Of a stretch of DNA of 64,000 nucleotides, positions 45,506 to 56,758 are shown piece after piece. Positions within the stretch are counted from its first letter, which is position 1. Every line of letters begins with the position of its first letter. The notes beneath the pieces were generated by a model. That model was not told the origin of the DNA. It was given only the letters and a program-made list of their open reading frames with translations, and did no database searches. The position numbers and the translations under genes are program-made. This DNA is from Gadus chalcogrammus (taxonomy: Eukaryota > Chordata > Actinopteri > Gadiformes > Gadidae): the NCBI RefSeq assembly GCF_026213295.1, contig NC_079419.1, positions 21,703,180 through 21,767,179 on the forward strand. Reading direction: 5' to 3'.

Positions 45506-46661
45506 TGTCGAGTCAAACTGTGGTTTTAATTTTACTTTGGGGTTTAAGAAAATACACTGAAAAAAAAGAAGAAATGAACGGACAAAAAATTGTGATTTAA
45601 TTTTAAATTGGGAGCGGAAGGACTCACCAGCTCAACTAATGGTTGACGCAAAGTTCTAACCAACGCAAAAATAAGCTACGTCATACACGCGACGCAGACA
45701 CGAGCAGCAGGTGTTTTAATTGAGCTTCAAGGAGGCACGAGAGAGAACAAGAGAGCTGTTAGAAAACCACAGCAAATGCGTGTAATAAAAACTCTTGTAT
45801 TGTACATACTGAACATCTTTGAAATCTGGAGAAGCAGCCGGTAAGAGAATGTAGCCTACTTCCGATCTTTTCCATCAAAGTCTGCCGCTGCTCCGGTAAC
45901 GTTGTTTGTGCTATTAATAGCTTCTAACCGCAGCATTCGTTGCAAGTGGGGATGCTAATGTTGTCTGCCTATACCGTGAACTGTAAACTAAGTTGTCACT
46001 TGTTAGAAATAAGGTGATGGTGAGGCTGCAGTAGCCATTTTTGTATAAGTGATGGTTTATGCATTTAATACTTTATTATTGAATGTTCCACAATTGAAAA
46101 ATGTAATTTCTGCGTTGTTTGTGTACTTTTTAAGTTTAAAATTCCAGTATATTTTGTACAAGAATTTATATCTGAGAAAGTCAATTATTTTGCACATGTT
46201 GGTGTCGGTTTATTGTTGTGTGTATTGCTGATATTCATGTGTGTTTTCTATGTTTCTGTTTATCTTTAAAGGTTTTTTACCTAAAGGTTAATGGCAAGAG
46301 GATAGAGGATTTTCAGGATAGCATTTTCACTGTAGTTGGCATGTTTTTTACTTGCACTTTTAATTGTTTTGTTATTTGTTTGCCCTTGTTTTAAATTGTT
46401 TTAAATTTGTAAAGTGTCCTTGAGTGACCTGAAAGGCGCTGTTAAATAAAATGTATTATTATTATTATTAAGAGAAAATAGCGAGCTACTGTTTAACTGA
46501 AAATAAAAAGGAAAGAAAAGTGAAAACGTAGCTACTGCCTGGGACTCAAGTCATTACATTTTGAGTAGAATCCAGTTTTCCCAAAACCTCCAATAGATGT
46601 CAGTTCCTCTTTCAAGTTGGGGAAAAAGTACAAAACAGCAAAAACCACGGACAACTTGACA
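45506..46661 (+). repeat. BEL/Pao 3' LTR with inserted retroposon
   Basis: 1156 bp. Same ends as the 5' LTR and nearly identical to it, except for an extra ~58 bp near 46152-46210 and a 169-bp insertion at 46301-46469. Confidence 0.95.
46301..46469 (+). mobile_element. SINE/LINE-like 3' end insertion in the 3' LTR
   Basis: Absent from the 5' LTR and flanked by a duplicated AAGAG (46296-46300 and 46470-46474). It ends in GAAAGGCGCTGTTAAATAAAATGTATT(ATT)n, a common fish retroposon tail. This younger insertion post-dates the BEL/Pao element. Confidence 0.85.
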
Positions 46662-46789
46662 CATATTGTTTTAGGATGTTGGTCCGTATGCGTCTGGAAC
46701 ATCTCCAGCTTCTTGAATGCATCATTATGATGAAATATCAGGATTTTAACATCTAGATGTCTCTCAAATTTGGAAACATCCGAGAAACT

Positions 46790-48196
46790 AGGGCTGGGCG
46801 ATATATCGATATTTAAATTATATCGATATTTTTTCAAACGCGATATGAAACGAGACCATATCGTCAATATCGATATAATTTAATTTGCGTTGAAATTACA
46901 GCACATTTGTTCCAAATAACACCAGTTTCGAACGGCGACTGCCGCCTGCTATTTCGTAACTCATGTCTCTCCCGCTCTGCCTCCGGCTCACACACAGTCT
47001 CTGCCTGCCCCCCCCCCCCCCCCCCCTCCACTGACTCACGTCACTTTTTGAAACATGAGCCGTGTTCGAAATCGTTCACTATTCATTGGGTATTTTAAGT
47101 GCACTATATTGTGCATGAAATTAACCACTGAGAATTCGAACACCACTACAAAATGGCGAGCACCCTATATAGTGCGCTATATCTGTCATAGGGAACGATT
47201 TCGAACACAGCTATGGAGTCCGCCTGCGCATGCAGCTCCGAGGAGCTTGTTTGCAAGCGAAAGACCAACGGCTCCATAGTATGGAAATGGTTTGGATCTA
47301 AGTTGTCTGACGAATTACAAAATCACGTAATTTGTGGAGTGTGCTTAAAAACTGTCGCAACCAAAGGGTTGCAATTCTGTCCATAATATTCCGGAGGTGC
47401 AAACAGCTTTTGGCCGTGACATTATATATTATAATGTACGGAGGCTCAATCGCGCTGATTTGGAATGTCTTGGTCTTTCACAAAGCATCTAAGCTCCTCC
47501 CCTTACTCTGCCTGGCCCGCCCAGAGACGTTGGCCCGCCAATGAGACACGACCGTGCGAGCGCCACATGTGTGTGTGAACACACACACTATAACGCAAGT
47601 GTTTCTTGTCGGTTCTTTGACGTCTCTTGTATTTCCTCAACGAGACTGTATTGGGGGTTATCTGAGCCATGGTTGAGAAGGAATTGGGGGAAAGGAACTT
47701 TGGCTTTGACTCGCTGAAGTACATGAACTGCGACATGCCTCCCGTGGGTTCTAGAATATTTACAGAACACGGCTAAAGGCTATGTGGTACTGTGGCTGCA
47801 CGGCAGAATTTCGGGAACGTCTTTGAATACTGTGTTAGTTGCCCACTAATACCTATCTTAAAGAATACATAAAATAGCATGTCATGTCCGCCCCCCCCAC
47901 GCAGTCGTTACGGTTCATAATATTTTGGAAGCGCACAAAGCTTTTGGCCGTGATGTTATATATTATAATGTTCTCTAATACGAGGCGGAGGCAGTGTCTA
48001 GTCCACGGTTTATTCAACCATCAAACTGTATTCAATTCCGAACCCCCCCCCCCCCCCCCCCCCCCCTGCGCACGGAGCGCGCCGCTGCCGCCCCCCCCCC
48101 CCCCCCCCCCTTCGACAAATATCGATATTTATCTTATATCGATATTCTGCTTGAAGATATCGAGATATGACTTTTGGTCCATATCGCCCAGCCCTA
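46790..48196. mobile_element. hAT-type non-autonomous element in the polymerase gene
   Basis: The ends are TAGGGCTGGGCGATAT and its inverse, ATATCGCCCAGCCCTA. The 8-bp duplication CGAGAAAC is exact (46782-46789, 48197-48204). Subterminal regions are rich in ATATCGATAT. There is no transposase. The interior holds poly-C tracts (48043-48066, 48091-48110 and near 47010-47026) and blocks shared with the TTAA element at 14952-16968. It separates the first and second pieces of the viral polymerase. Confidence 0.92.
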
Positions 48197-49660
48197 CGAG
48201 AAACCCACAGAGTGATCTGGACCATACCCCAGCTCCCTGTGTAATTTGTGAGCCGCCTCCAAATGAGTCTCTTCGGACGCTGTGTCGACCCCGGTTACCC
48301 CCTCCTGCATAAAATGTGTCATGCATAGTGAGACACACAAATTGTCCTGTGTGTTACTAGGGGTGTAGAGACTTAATTTCTTCTTGTATATGATTTCATC
48401 ATAGGGAATGTTTTTTAACTTCAAACGCACCCCACCCCGTTTGTTATGGACACCTGTGACCACCAGCTCTAGCACATCATCCGTCAGACCTGTGTCGTTA
48501 CTCTGTATCACTTGGCTAATATGGTCCATAAACAAATCTGCATTGTAATCATCACCTGCCACGAGCACAGCCTGCACATCAGCAGCCAATGAAGGCCCTC
48601 TCAGAACAACGTTTAAGACACTACCGTCGGCTGTACTTTGTGAGCAGCTTGTTATGACACCCGACAACCTCTCCCTGATCAAATCAGGGACCTCTTGTAA
48701 ATTTACAAGGGATATACTTCTCAGATCAATGGACTGTCTAACCTCAAAACCGTTAAAGTGGGGAAATAATCTAGTATGCAACTCGTCATTATCATCACCC
48801 GCCACAATAGACGCAGGTGTACCATCATCCCCCGCCACCATAGGCGCAGGCGTACCATCATCACCACCATCGTCACCACCGCCATAGCCATCATCACCAC
48901 CACCACCGCCATAGCCATCAACATCACCACCACCGCCACACCCCACACCACCGCTACCACCACCGCCACCGTCCTGTATATTCGACTCTATAGAGTCACC
49001 AATCCTACCCCCCGCAGCAGCCAGGGGTTCCTGAAAACCCTCGCCATCCCCTTCATCACGTTGCGACACATGCAATACATCTATCGGCGCTGCTATGTCT
49101 ATCTGCGCTGCTATGTCTAGACTCTCTTGTGCACTAGCCAACCACCCTCCGACAGTGTTAAGTACATCTCGGGTGTTTGCCAACGCATACAACACATCCC
49201 GTGTGTCTAAATCTCCTGGGACATCTAATCCCCCACACCCCTCCCCGTCATCTACCCCTGGCTCGTTCGAAACATTTATCCTAGCAGCCTTGTCTAGAGC
49301 ATCTGACATACTATGCCCCCACGCATCAGCTGCAATTAACACACGCCTAGTTCTATCTATGTCAACACATATTTCCCGCATGTCTAAACCATCTTCTGCA
49401 CACATGCCCCCACCCCCCACACATCCTACAGCCAGCAAATGAGACGTATCGACGGATGCATCGTACCTCATTACCAACTCTTCAAGATCAACATCCATAA
49501 TGCTATCCCCACTATCAGATCTACGCCGTCTCTTGGGATTACCGTCTACAGATTTGAATTTCCTTTTTCTAGGGCTAGTGGCTTTATGCATAGTGTTCAG
49601 CTATAGTGTTTATGCCAATAGATAAAAAAAAATTAATTAGTCAGGTATTAAAAGAAAAGT

Positions 49661-49666
49661 TTTATT
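49661..49666 (-). terminator. Poly(A) signal after the five-exon viral gene
   Basis: AATAAA on the minus strand about 90 bases after the stop at 49754 and upstream of the polymerase ATG at 49591. It suggests that the early gene has its own transcript end. Confidence 0.55.
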
Positions 49667-49753
49667 ACGTGCAGTTTAAAAAAACAAAAGATATCCTCTC
49701 CACAATATATAAGAAAATACCAAAAAAAAAAAAAAACAACAAATCAAATACTA

Positions 49754-51482
49754 TCAATTCATCGTAAGCTTATCCAGAGCATCATTAATTACAGTCATCT
49801 CGGCACACATGGACTGGTAGACCCTGACGTTATCCCGCCCCGTAGATTCAATTAGCCAAATTTTCCGAGCGATTTTAGCTGCCTTTGGACCCTCCAGGGC
49901 GCTGCTCCTCTCTATAGCCAGAGTGTTAACACGCACAGCTGCCTTGACATCCAAATGCTTACGCTGTAGGGATTCAATAGCAAGACCCTTACGCACTAGC
50001 TCGGCTTTCTGGGATGCATTAGCACGACGATCACGCGCTAGATCGGCCTTGATGGCACGGAGTGCCTGCTTCGTCTGCTCTTCGATATCCTGAAATCTGC
50101 GGTCAATAGGTTTACCAGCCAACGCACCCAGTTTACACTGACGACTGATGGTTATGGAATTTACATCAGCAGCCTTAATTGCCAAGGTTAATTTATCAAC
50201 ACATTCTTTACAACAGTTAATACATGGCCCAACCGAAATGTGTTCATCAACAACCGCTGAGCCGACTGGTAGCAGCGTCGCCACTGCATCGTAGGCGTAG
50301 GGACTCACAATGCACGGAGGGTCTTGGATAGGGTCTTGGATGATGTGTAGTGATCCAGAGGTGGGGTCTGCCGGCTGGTGGTTTACAGGTTCTGCACTGG
50401 TGGTACCCCCTACGGACGTAGCTGGAGGGTCTATCCAATGAGCTGGAGTGAAGTCGATCTGTTCCAACAGCGATGAGGTCCACGACGGGAGGTCGTCAAG
50501 ACCCTCTAGATCCGCAGCGGTCAGTTCTGGTAGTGGTGCATACTGGGGGACTCCAAGGGCTGTTTGTAATAGAAAAAGAAATCGACATAATCAGTATCAC
50601 ACCCCTCATGGTCATCACACTCTACAGCATATATACTTTTTTTCTTTAATTTCCTACCATGCTGAATGGTTCCATCCGGCTGTACGGTGACGGTCTCTGT
50701 AGGCGGCTCAGACACATGCACAACAGACGTCTCAATCACAGGCTGTTTGGACTCAGACCATCCACCCCCTTGCTGGACGATTTTAGGGTTTATGACTGCA
50801 TGGAGAACCAAGTTAAAATTCTCTGGAGTTAAAGCACTATGAGCGGCGTCCTTGCAAGCCTTTTTATAAGAAATTCGGGGATGCTCCACTGCCAGCGGGG
50901 AGCAGGGTAGCGCCAATCCTCGGCTCGGTCTTTTGAGATTTTTCTTTGATAAGCGGCTTGCTCCAGGGGTCCACTGTTTCACACTATCCACGGTAGGCAC
51001 TATACGTGAATCAATAAACACAAAAGTTTGCAGGGGTTAGGGATGGTTGTTCTTTTTTTAAATAAATAAATGTAATACACGTATACTAATAGCATGTGTA
51101 CTAATAACTTACCATAACTACAGCTGGCACCCACATTGGTCCGATCGCCGAGTATCGTTCTTTGATTATTTAACCGAATATCATGGAACCTGTTACACAT
51201 CAGGAAAATACGATTTAACGGTTGTTCTACATGAATATATTATAGCAAATAATAATAATAATGATAGAGAGAGAGAGAGTGAGAGGGATCTGTATATTAT
51301 ACGCTGCTATAAAAACAACCTACTTGCACGTGGATCCAGCTGCTGTTTCACGGTCTCACCACCATAAATCACTGCGGATATACTATGCTTCAGTCAGATA
51401 TGGCCCGCGGATACACATTGTCATAGTCATGATATAATCATAATATAATACACTCATATGAATACTTACAGTCAGTCGGCAT
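49754..51482 (-). CDS. Spliced early-type viral gene, five exons, open reading frame intact
   Basis: Not recognised by family. Exons by splice signals: 51482-51470 (ATGCCGACTGACT, donor GTAAGTA), 51342-51324, 51189-51113 (acceptor TAACAG, donor GTAAGTT), 50999-50658 (donor GTAGGA) and 50559-49754 (acceptor ACAAACAG after a pyrimidine tract). All phases agree and no stop occurs, giving 418 residues. Exon 4 contains SALTPENFNLVLHAVINPK. Exon 5 has a Pro-rich stretch, a CINCCKECVDKL cluster and a long charged, probably coiled-coil region with RRFQDIEEQTKQALRAIKAD. It is the outermost gene of the minus block, where early regulators are usual. Function unknown; oligomerisation through the coiled coil is inferred. 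Confidence 0.7.
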
Positions 51483-51782
<300 letters not shown>

Positions 51783-52111
51783 ATGGTTGCCGCGGGTTTT
51801 TAAAAGGTAGTAAAAGGTAGTAAATTAAATTAGGCCAAATTAAAGCCAGTAAAAAGTAGTAAAAAGTAGTAAACGTCATCTGACGAGGTAGTAAATTTTC
51901 GAACCCTAATCCAACTGGACCAATGCCTTTTTCAATTAATGTTACTTACATGAAGGCCTAGCTTCTTCAATAAACTTGCGTGAATATATTTTTATGTTGC
52001 GAGTAGGACCTGTGACCTAGGATTCACGTGTACCCCGCGCGCGCGTTAAAGTCAGTTTGGGTACCCGCCCGGCTGGCTTGCTACCAAACCTCTCCGTGAG
52101 TTCGCATCAAA

Positions 52112-55100
52112 ATGGGTAAATGTAAATTTTCAGACCTCTGGCTGGAGGAATCAGCCTTTAAAGACTGGCTTAGGCCAGTAGCTGGCAACAGCCGAGAGGC
52201 GTATTGCAGTGTCTGCAAAAAGACCGTTAATATTACCTGGATGGGGGTGAAGGCGGTCAAATCGCATATGGAGTCTGCCAGTCACCGAGCCAGGATGCGG
52301 GGACGTAGCGCGCAGCTACCGCTGTCGCTGTTTTGCGCTAGCACGACTGCTAGCTCTACGCCCTCAACCTCCACTGCTCCCTCAACTTCGTCTGCTCCCG
52401 CCCCGCAATCCACCGCCAGTATTCCTACGACCAGCACACAGATGCTCTGCGCTGCCACCTCTACACTGCAGGCCGAGGTACTGTGGTGTTTAGATTTAGC
52501 AGTAAAACACCACTCGTTCAAGTCAAACGATAACATAGGAGAGCTGTTCCGCATGATGTTCCCGGACTCCCAAATCGCAAAATCGTTCGCGTTGGCCAAG
52601 GACAAGACCGGCTACATCATCAAATTTGGCATTGCCCCCTATTTTAAGAAGCAACTGGTTGAGGCCATCAATCATGCTGGACCGTACGTCCTGATGTTTG
52701 ATGAGAGCCTCAACCAGTCGTCAAAGAAAAAACAAATGGATATACACATTCGTTTTTTGGAAGATGGTTGTGTACAGTCCAGATATTTTGGCTCACAGTT
52801 CCTGGGACATGGAAGAGCTGACGATCTGTTGCGGCACATCAAAGTAAGTTTATTTTATTTTACTTACACTTATTGGTTACATAGGGGACATTGTTTGCAT
52901 TTTAACATTTTCATGGATATTTGATAATTGTATTTATTTATTATTATTATTAAATTATTATTATTATTATTTAGCCTATCGTTGAATTTCTGTAACACAA
53001 TATTGGAAAAGTGTCTAATTAAAAAGTGTTATAGCCAAACTGTTATGCTTAATCTGAAGGTTGAGCATGGCTCAGATAAAGTCAGATCTACATTATTGGG
53101 ATTTTGTTTACAGTGAGCCACATTTGGAGAACCAATGATCTAACTTTGGCAAAGCAGTCCTTGATATAGGCCTAATATCTATCACTGTCAAATGTATTCC
53201 AACACCTGACTTGTGTTTTACTTTAGGATAGTAAAGCTAAATGTTTGATTTGAAGCATATACAGTATTACTGTCTGTATATTGAATGTGGTTTCAATGTT
53301 ATTTAATCAAACTTTCTTCTGTGTGATAATTCACAGGAATGTGTTGCACAACTCAACATGAGGGAGCTTCTCTCAGTTGGAATGGATGGCCCTAATGTGA
53401 ACTTCAAAGTCCTGGATCTCCTTCAAAAGGAGCATGCTGAGCTGTACGGAGGTTCTCAAGTCCTGATGGTTGGGAGCTGTGGACTGCACACCCTCCACAA
53501 TGCCATGAAGGCAGGCTTCACAGCCTGGCAAATTGACAAACTCCTGCGCGCGCTCCATTTTCTCTTCCACAACGTTCCTGCCCGAAGAGAGGACTACACC
53601 AACATAACCGGATCATCCCGCTTTCCCCTCTCTTTCTGCGGCCCCAGATGGGTCGAAAATGTGCCGGTTGCAGAGAGATTCCTGGAAGTTTGGCCCATGA
53701 TTCAGAAGTATGTTGATGCTGCTGAGGAGAAGAAGGTCCAAAAACCGAACACGGCCTCTTATGACGTCATCCTGGCAGCACTAAGAGATGCACTCTTAAT
53801 GGCAAAGCTTCAATTCTTCCTCGCCATTGCGAGAAGTTTTAACCCATTTCTTGTTAAATACCAAACAGATGAGCCAGTGTTGCCTTTTTTGGCAAAAGAT
53901 TTAACTGAGCTTCTGTTGGTAAGTAAGATTTTGATTAATTATTTTAAAAGTAAACCTGTATTAATTGATTGAATGGCTGGGTAACTATCTGCTTGTTATC
54001 ATCATCAGAGTTTACTGAGGCGGTTCATTAAAAGGGAGCTCCTACAGGACCAAAGCCCCCTGCAGCTCATTAATTTGGACATCTCTGAGGAGAAGAACTG
54101 GGTCTCCCTCAAAAGGGTAGACATAGGCTTGGGGGCTGAATCTGCCATCAAATGTATTTTCAGTGTTTATTTGTTTTGTGAGTTGAATTTGTGAATGATG
54201 ATGCCTGCACAAATCAACTAGCAATTACAGTTTGTTCAGTATTAATATTATCATTAGTATTATGTAAACATTTCCTTTCAAAGAAAGCATCGACTACCGT
54301 ATTTTCCGGACTATAAGTCGCGGTTTTTTTGTAGTTTGGCTTGCCCTGCGACTTATATTTCGAAGCGACTTATATGCCAAAATTGTGCGTACATAATCTT
54401 CGGCCGCAAGATGGCACCGTCATTCATTAGGCCTACAACTGAACGCTGCAAGCCTACTGCACCACCGAATAAATTATATTCTCGTCGTCATCGTCCTCAA
54501 TGTCCTCCGGTTCAACCAAAGCTACCCCAGCCTTAGCTGCAATGTTGTGCAACATAGCTGTCACACATATCACAGCGCATGACTTGGCCGGCGAAAACTG
54601 GAGCCCTCCGCTGGACTTGTGAAGGCATCTAGGTGGAAGCGCAACTTCCACCTCCCGATCGTGCGCTCAGGTTTAGGACCGCGGCGCATACCCGTCCGGT
54701 GGAATCCCGGTGTCACTGAATTCGGTATACTCTCAGAACTACGAGTGGAACCGACACACCTATATTGCTATTGCAATTTTATTCAGTCTCTCCAGACTAA
54801 ACGTTCTTGTTTAAATGTTTAAAAATAAATGCGACTTATACACCGATGCGACGTATATATGTTTTTTTCCTCGTCATGGAGCATTTTTTGACTGATGCGA
54901 CTAATACTCGGGAGCGACGTATAGTCCGGAAAATACGGTATATGTTTCTTAATGTTTCTTGATAGGCACTCCTGGGCAAACCAGGAACCAAGATAGGGGA
55001 ACTATCTGTACTCAGCCTGAGAAAAGAGTGTTTGCAGTGTCTGATTAGGATCGTGAAGAAACTGCAGGAAAAGTCCCCGTTGAAATTCCCCATTGTTAGG

Positions 55101-56009
55101 CAGATTTCCTGCCTGGATCCCACAAAGATGGTCAAAGATCCAGAGTGGTGCATCGTACAGATGAAGGCATTAGTACATACTTTCATCCAGGGGCAGCAGC
55201 TGACAGGTGGCATTGCAGCTGGTAAGAAAATATTGTATAGGGACAGTAGAAGTGGATAGGTTATTCAAATTGAGAACCAATGCTTTAGATACTGTTGTGT
55301 ATCTATGATGTACTGTATGTACTTTTGTTGAATGGATGATGAAGCAGTTGACTGGAATGTTATAAATGTAATGAATATATCTTAATTTGTACCTGTCAAT
55401 GTTGCAGGTGATGTCATCATTCAACAATTCACATCCTTTCTCTCTGTCGTGGGCAGAGAAGATGAGTTTGTTTCCTTCCAACCCCTGAGGCAGCGTCTCG
55501 ATGTCTTTCTCCACTCTAAGCTCTGTACGTCCCACCCTGACCTGCTAAAGTTCTGCCAAAGTGCTCTCCTCCTTTCCCATGGACAGGCCACAGTAGAGAG
55601 AGGCTTCTCTGTGAATAAAGAGGTAGAAACGTGTAACCTCCGTGATGAATCTCTCGAAGCCCTCAGGTTAATCTGTGATAAGGTAACTGTTTGTGGTGGC
55701 GTTCTTAAAGTTCCTCTGACCAAGGAGCTCCTGGCCTCTGCTGCTTCAGCGAGGTCACAATACAGGCTATACCTTGAGAGTGAGCGGAAAAAAAAGGAGA
55801 GCGCCACACAAGGGCTTAAGAGGAAAGCAGCAGAGAAGGAGCTTGAGGACCTCCGGAACCAGCGGCAGGTACTCAATAGCGTGTGCCATTCACTTGAAAA
55901 TGATGCCGACAAGTATGCAGAGATGGCTGAGGGAAAGGCAGGAACAAAGATGGCTGAGCTCATCACAAAATCCAACTCTCTTCGGAGAAGACACAGGGAT
56001 TTTAATTAG
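52112..56009 (+). CDS. hAT-family transposase, five exons, possibly complete
   Basis: Exon 1 (52112-52843) begins MGKCKFSDLWLEES and has a BED-like finger, YCSVCKKTVNITWMGVKAVKSHMESASHRAR, then a Ser/Thr/Pro-rich linker and VLMFDESLNQSSKKKQMDIH. Exon 2 (53337-53918) contains LLSVGMDGPNVNFKVL and GSCGLHTLHNAM. Exon 3 starts at 54009; its donor is unclear because a small element lies at 54297-54938. Exon 4 (54966-55221) and exon 5 (55408-56009) are joined in consistent phase. Exon 5 has SHGQATVERGFSVNKEVE, matching the hAT dimerisation region, and a coiled Lys/Glu-rich tail. No stop or frameshift is seen in the assigned exons. Genes of this type are multicopy in fish; domestication is possible but not shown. 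Confidence 0.75.
54297..54938. mobile_element. TA-flanked MITE (CCGTATTTTCCGGACTATA ends)
   Basis: Terminal repeats CCGTATTTTCCGGACTATA at both ends, bordered by TA on each side (54295-54296, 54939-54940), as in Tc1/mariner-type insertion. Subterminal GCGACTTATA motifs recur in both halves. It sits in an intron of the hAT transposase gene and encloses an HARBI1-like fragment. Confidence 0.88.
54454..54651 (-). pseudogene. HARBI1-like fragment inside the TA-flanked MITE
   Basis: The minus strand encodes LQFSPAKSCAVICVTAMLHNIAAKAG followed by an acidic run, resembling the C-terminal end of Harbinger transposases. It is foreign to a mariner-type MITE, so it was captured or the element is of mixed origin. 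Confidence 0.6.
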
Positions 56010-56588
56010 CAACTCGTATGTTTGCCTGTTGTTAATATGATTGGTTATGTTCTCTCTCTCTTGGTCATTTTTTGTGTCCAGTGTTGAAGTTATTAAGTTA
56101 TTAAGTTGTTTGTTAAAAATACTATTACAGTGTAAAGTTGCACTTTATTGCCATTTTTTTGAGGCCCTAATTTAACCATTTTGTTTCAGATTCCAATTCA
56201 CAGTGTAGCTGTTCATTCTAAAGGTCCATTCTGTCTTCTTATTGTCATGGAATTGTTACTTTTTGACATTAAGTAAAAAAACCCATGGACACTTGTGACT
56301 GCAATTTTAATTAGCAACTCGTATGTTTGCCTGTTGTCAATATCATTGGTTATGTTCTCTCTCGGTCATTTTTTGTGTCCAGTGTTGAAGTTATTAAGTT
56401 ATTAAGTTGTTTGTTAAAAATACTATTACAGTGTAAAGTTGCACTTTTTTGCCATTTTTTTTAGGCCCTAATTTAACCATTTTGTTTCAGATTCCAATTC
56501 AGTGTAGCTGTTCATTCTAAAGGTCCAGTCTGTCTTCTAATTGTCATGGAATTGTTACTTTTTGACATTAAGTAAAAACCTATGGACC
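56002..56588. repeat. Tandem direct repeat, ~285-bp unit, two copies
   Basis: Sequence from AATTAGCAACTCGTATG to TTTTTGACATTAAGTAAAAA occurs at about 56002-56286 and again at about 56307-56588 with few differences. The first copy includes the transposase stop codon, and the second is its 3' UTR duplicate. Confidence 0.92.
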
Positions 56589-56690
56589 AAGGCCGGTGGG
56601 GACATCTTGATTAATCCAACTCCTATGTTAGAGTTCCCTCTTACTTCAATGTAGCTCTCTCGCTGGCCCTAACACAAACACTCACATACA

Positions 56691-56692
<2 letters not shown>

Positions 56693-56754
<62 letters not shown>
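56693..56754. repeat. (GT)n microsatellite
   Basis: About 31 GT units. Confidence 0.97.

Positions 56755-56756
<2 letters not shown>

Positions 56757-56758
<2 letters not shown>

Larger units (their letters stand above)
39215..46661 (+). mobile_element. BEL/Pao LTR retrotransposon inserted in the polymerase gene
   Basis: LTRs at 39215-40143 and 45506-46661 start TGTCGAGTC and end ACTTGACA. The 5-bp duplication CATAT is exact (39210-39214, 46662-46666). Gag, protease, RT and RNase H lie in order on the plus strand. The LTRs differ by a handful of substitutions plus two indels, so the insertion is recent compared with the decay of the virus. The integrase catalytic core is missing, so this copy is defective. 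Confidence 0.95.
34755..49591 (-). pseudogene. Protein-primed family B DNA polymerase, in four pieces
   Basis: Replicative polymerase of the virus. The N-terminal piece (49591-48205) starts with a basic, nuclear-signal-like KRKFKSVDGNPKRRRR. It has a long Gly/Asp-rich stretch (residues about 205-270) and then conserved sequence with LKNIPYDEIIYKKKLS. A short piece (46789-46667) and the piece 39209-38165 follow. The latter carries a Cys-rich zinc-ribbon-like region, Exo I YYDFETR and Exo II HNASGFDNYLVLDY, with several frameshifts and a stop near 38214. The last piece (36647-34755) has Exo III YCVNDVRIL, Pol A DFTSLYPTVQ, Pol B KLILNSLW (the following Gly is changed) and Pol C YCDTDSIIF. The gaps are the insertions at 46790-48196, 39215-46661 and 36648-38164. 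Inactive. Confidence 0.9.

Noticed and set aside
48776..49442. Plus-strand open frames opposite the polymerase N-terminus (Thr/Ile-rich and Pro-rich)
   Set aside because: They are shadows of the Gly/Asp-rich coding sequence on the minus strand.
48194..49591. A separate Gly-rich structural protein
   Set aside because: Its C-terminal part lines up with the N-terminal region of Maverick polymerases and continues into the next polymerase pieces after the insertions are set aside, so it is treated as the polymerase N-terminus.
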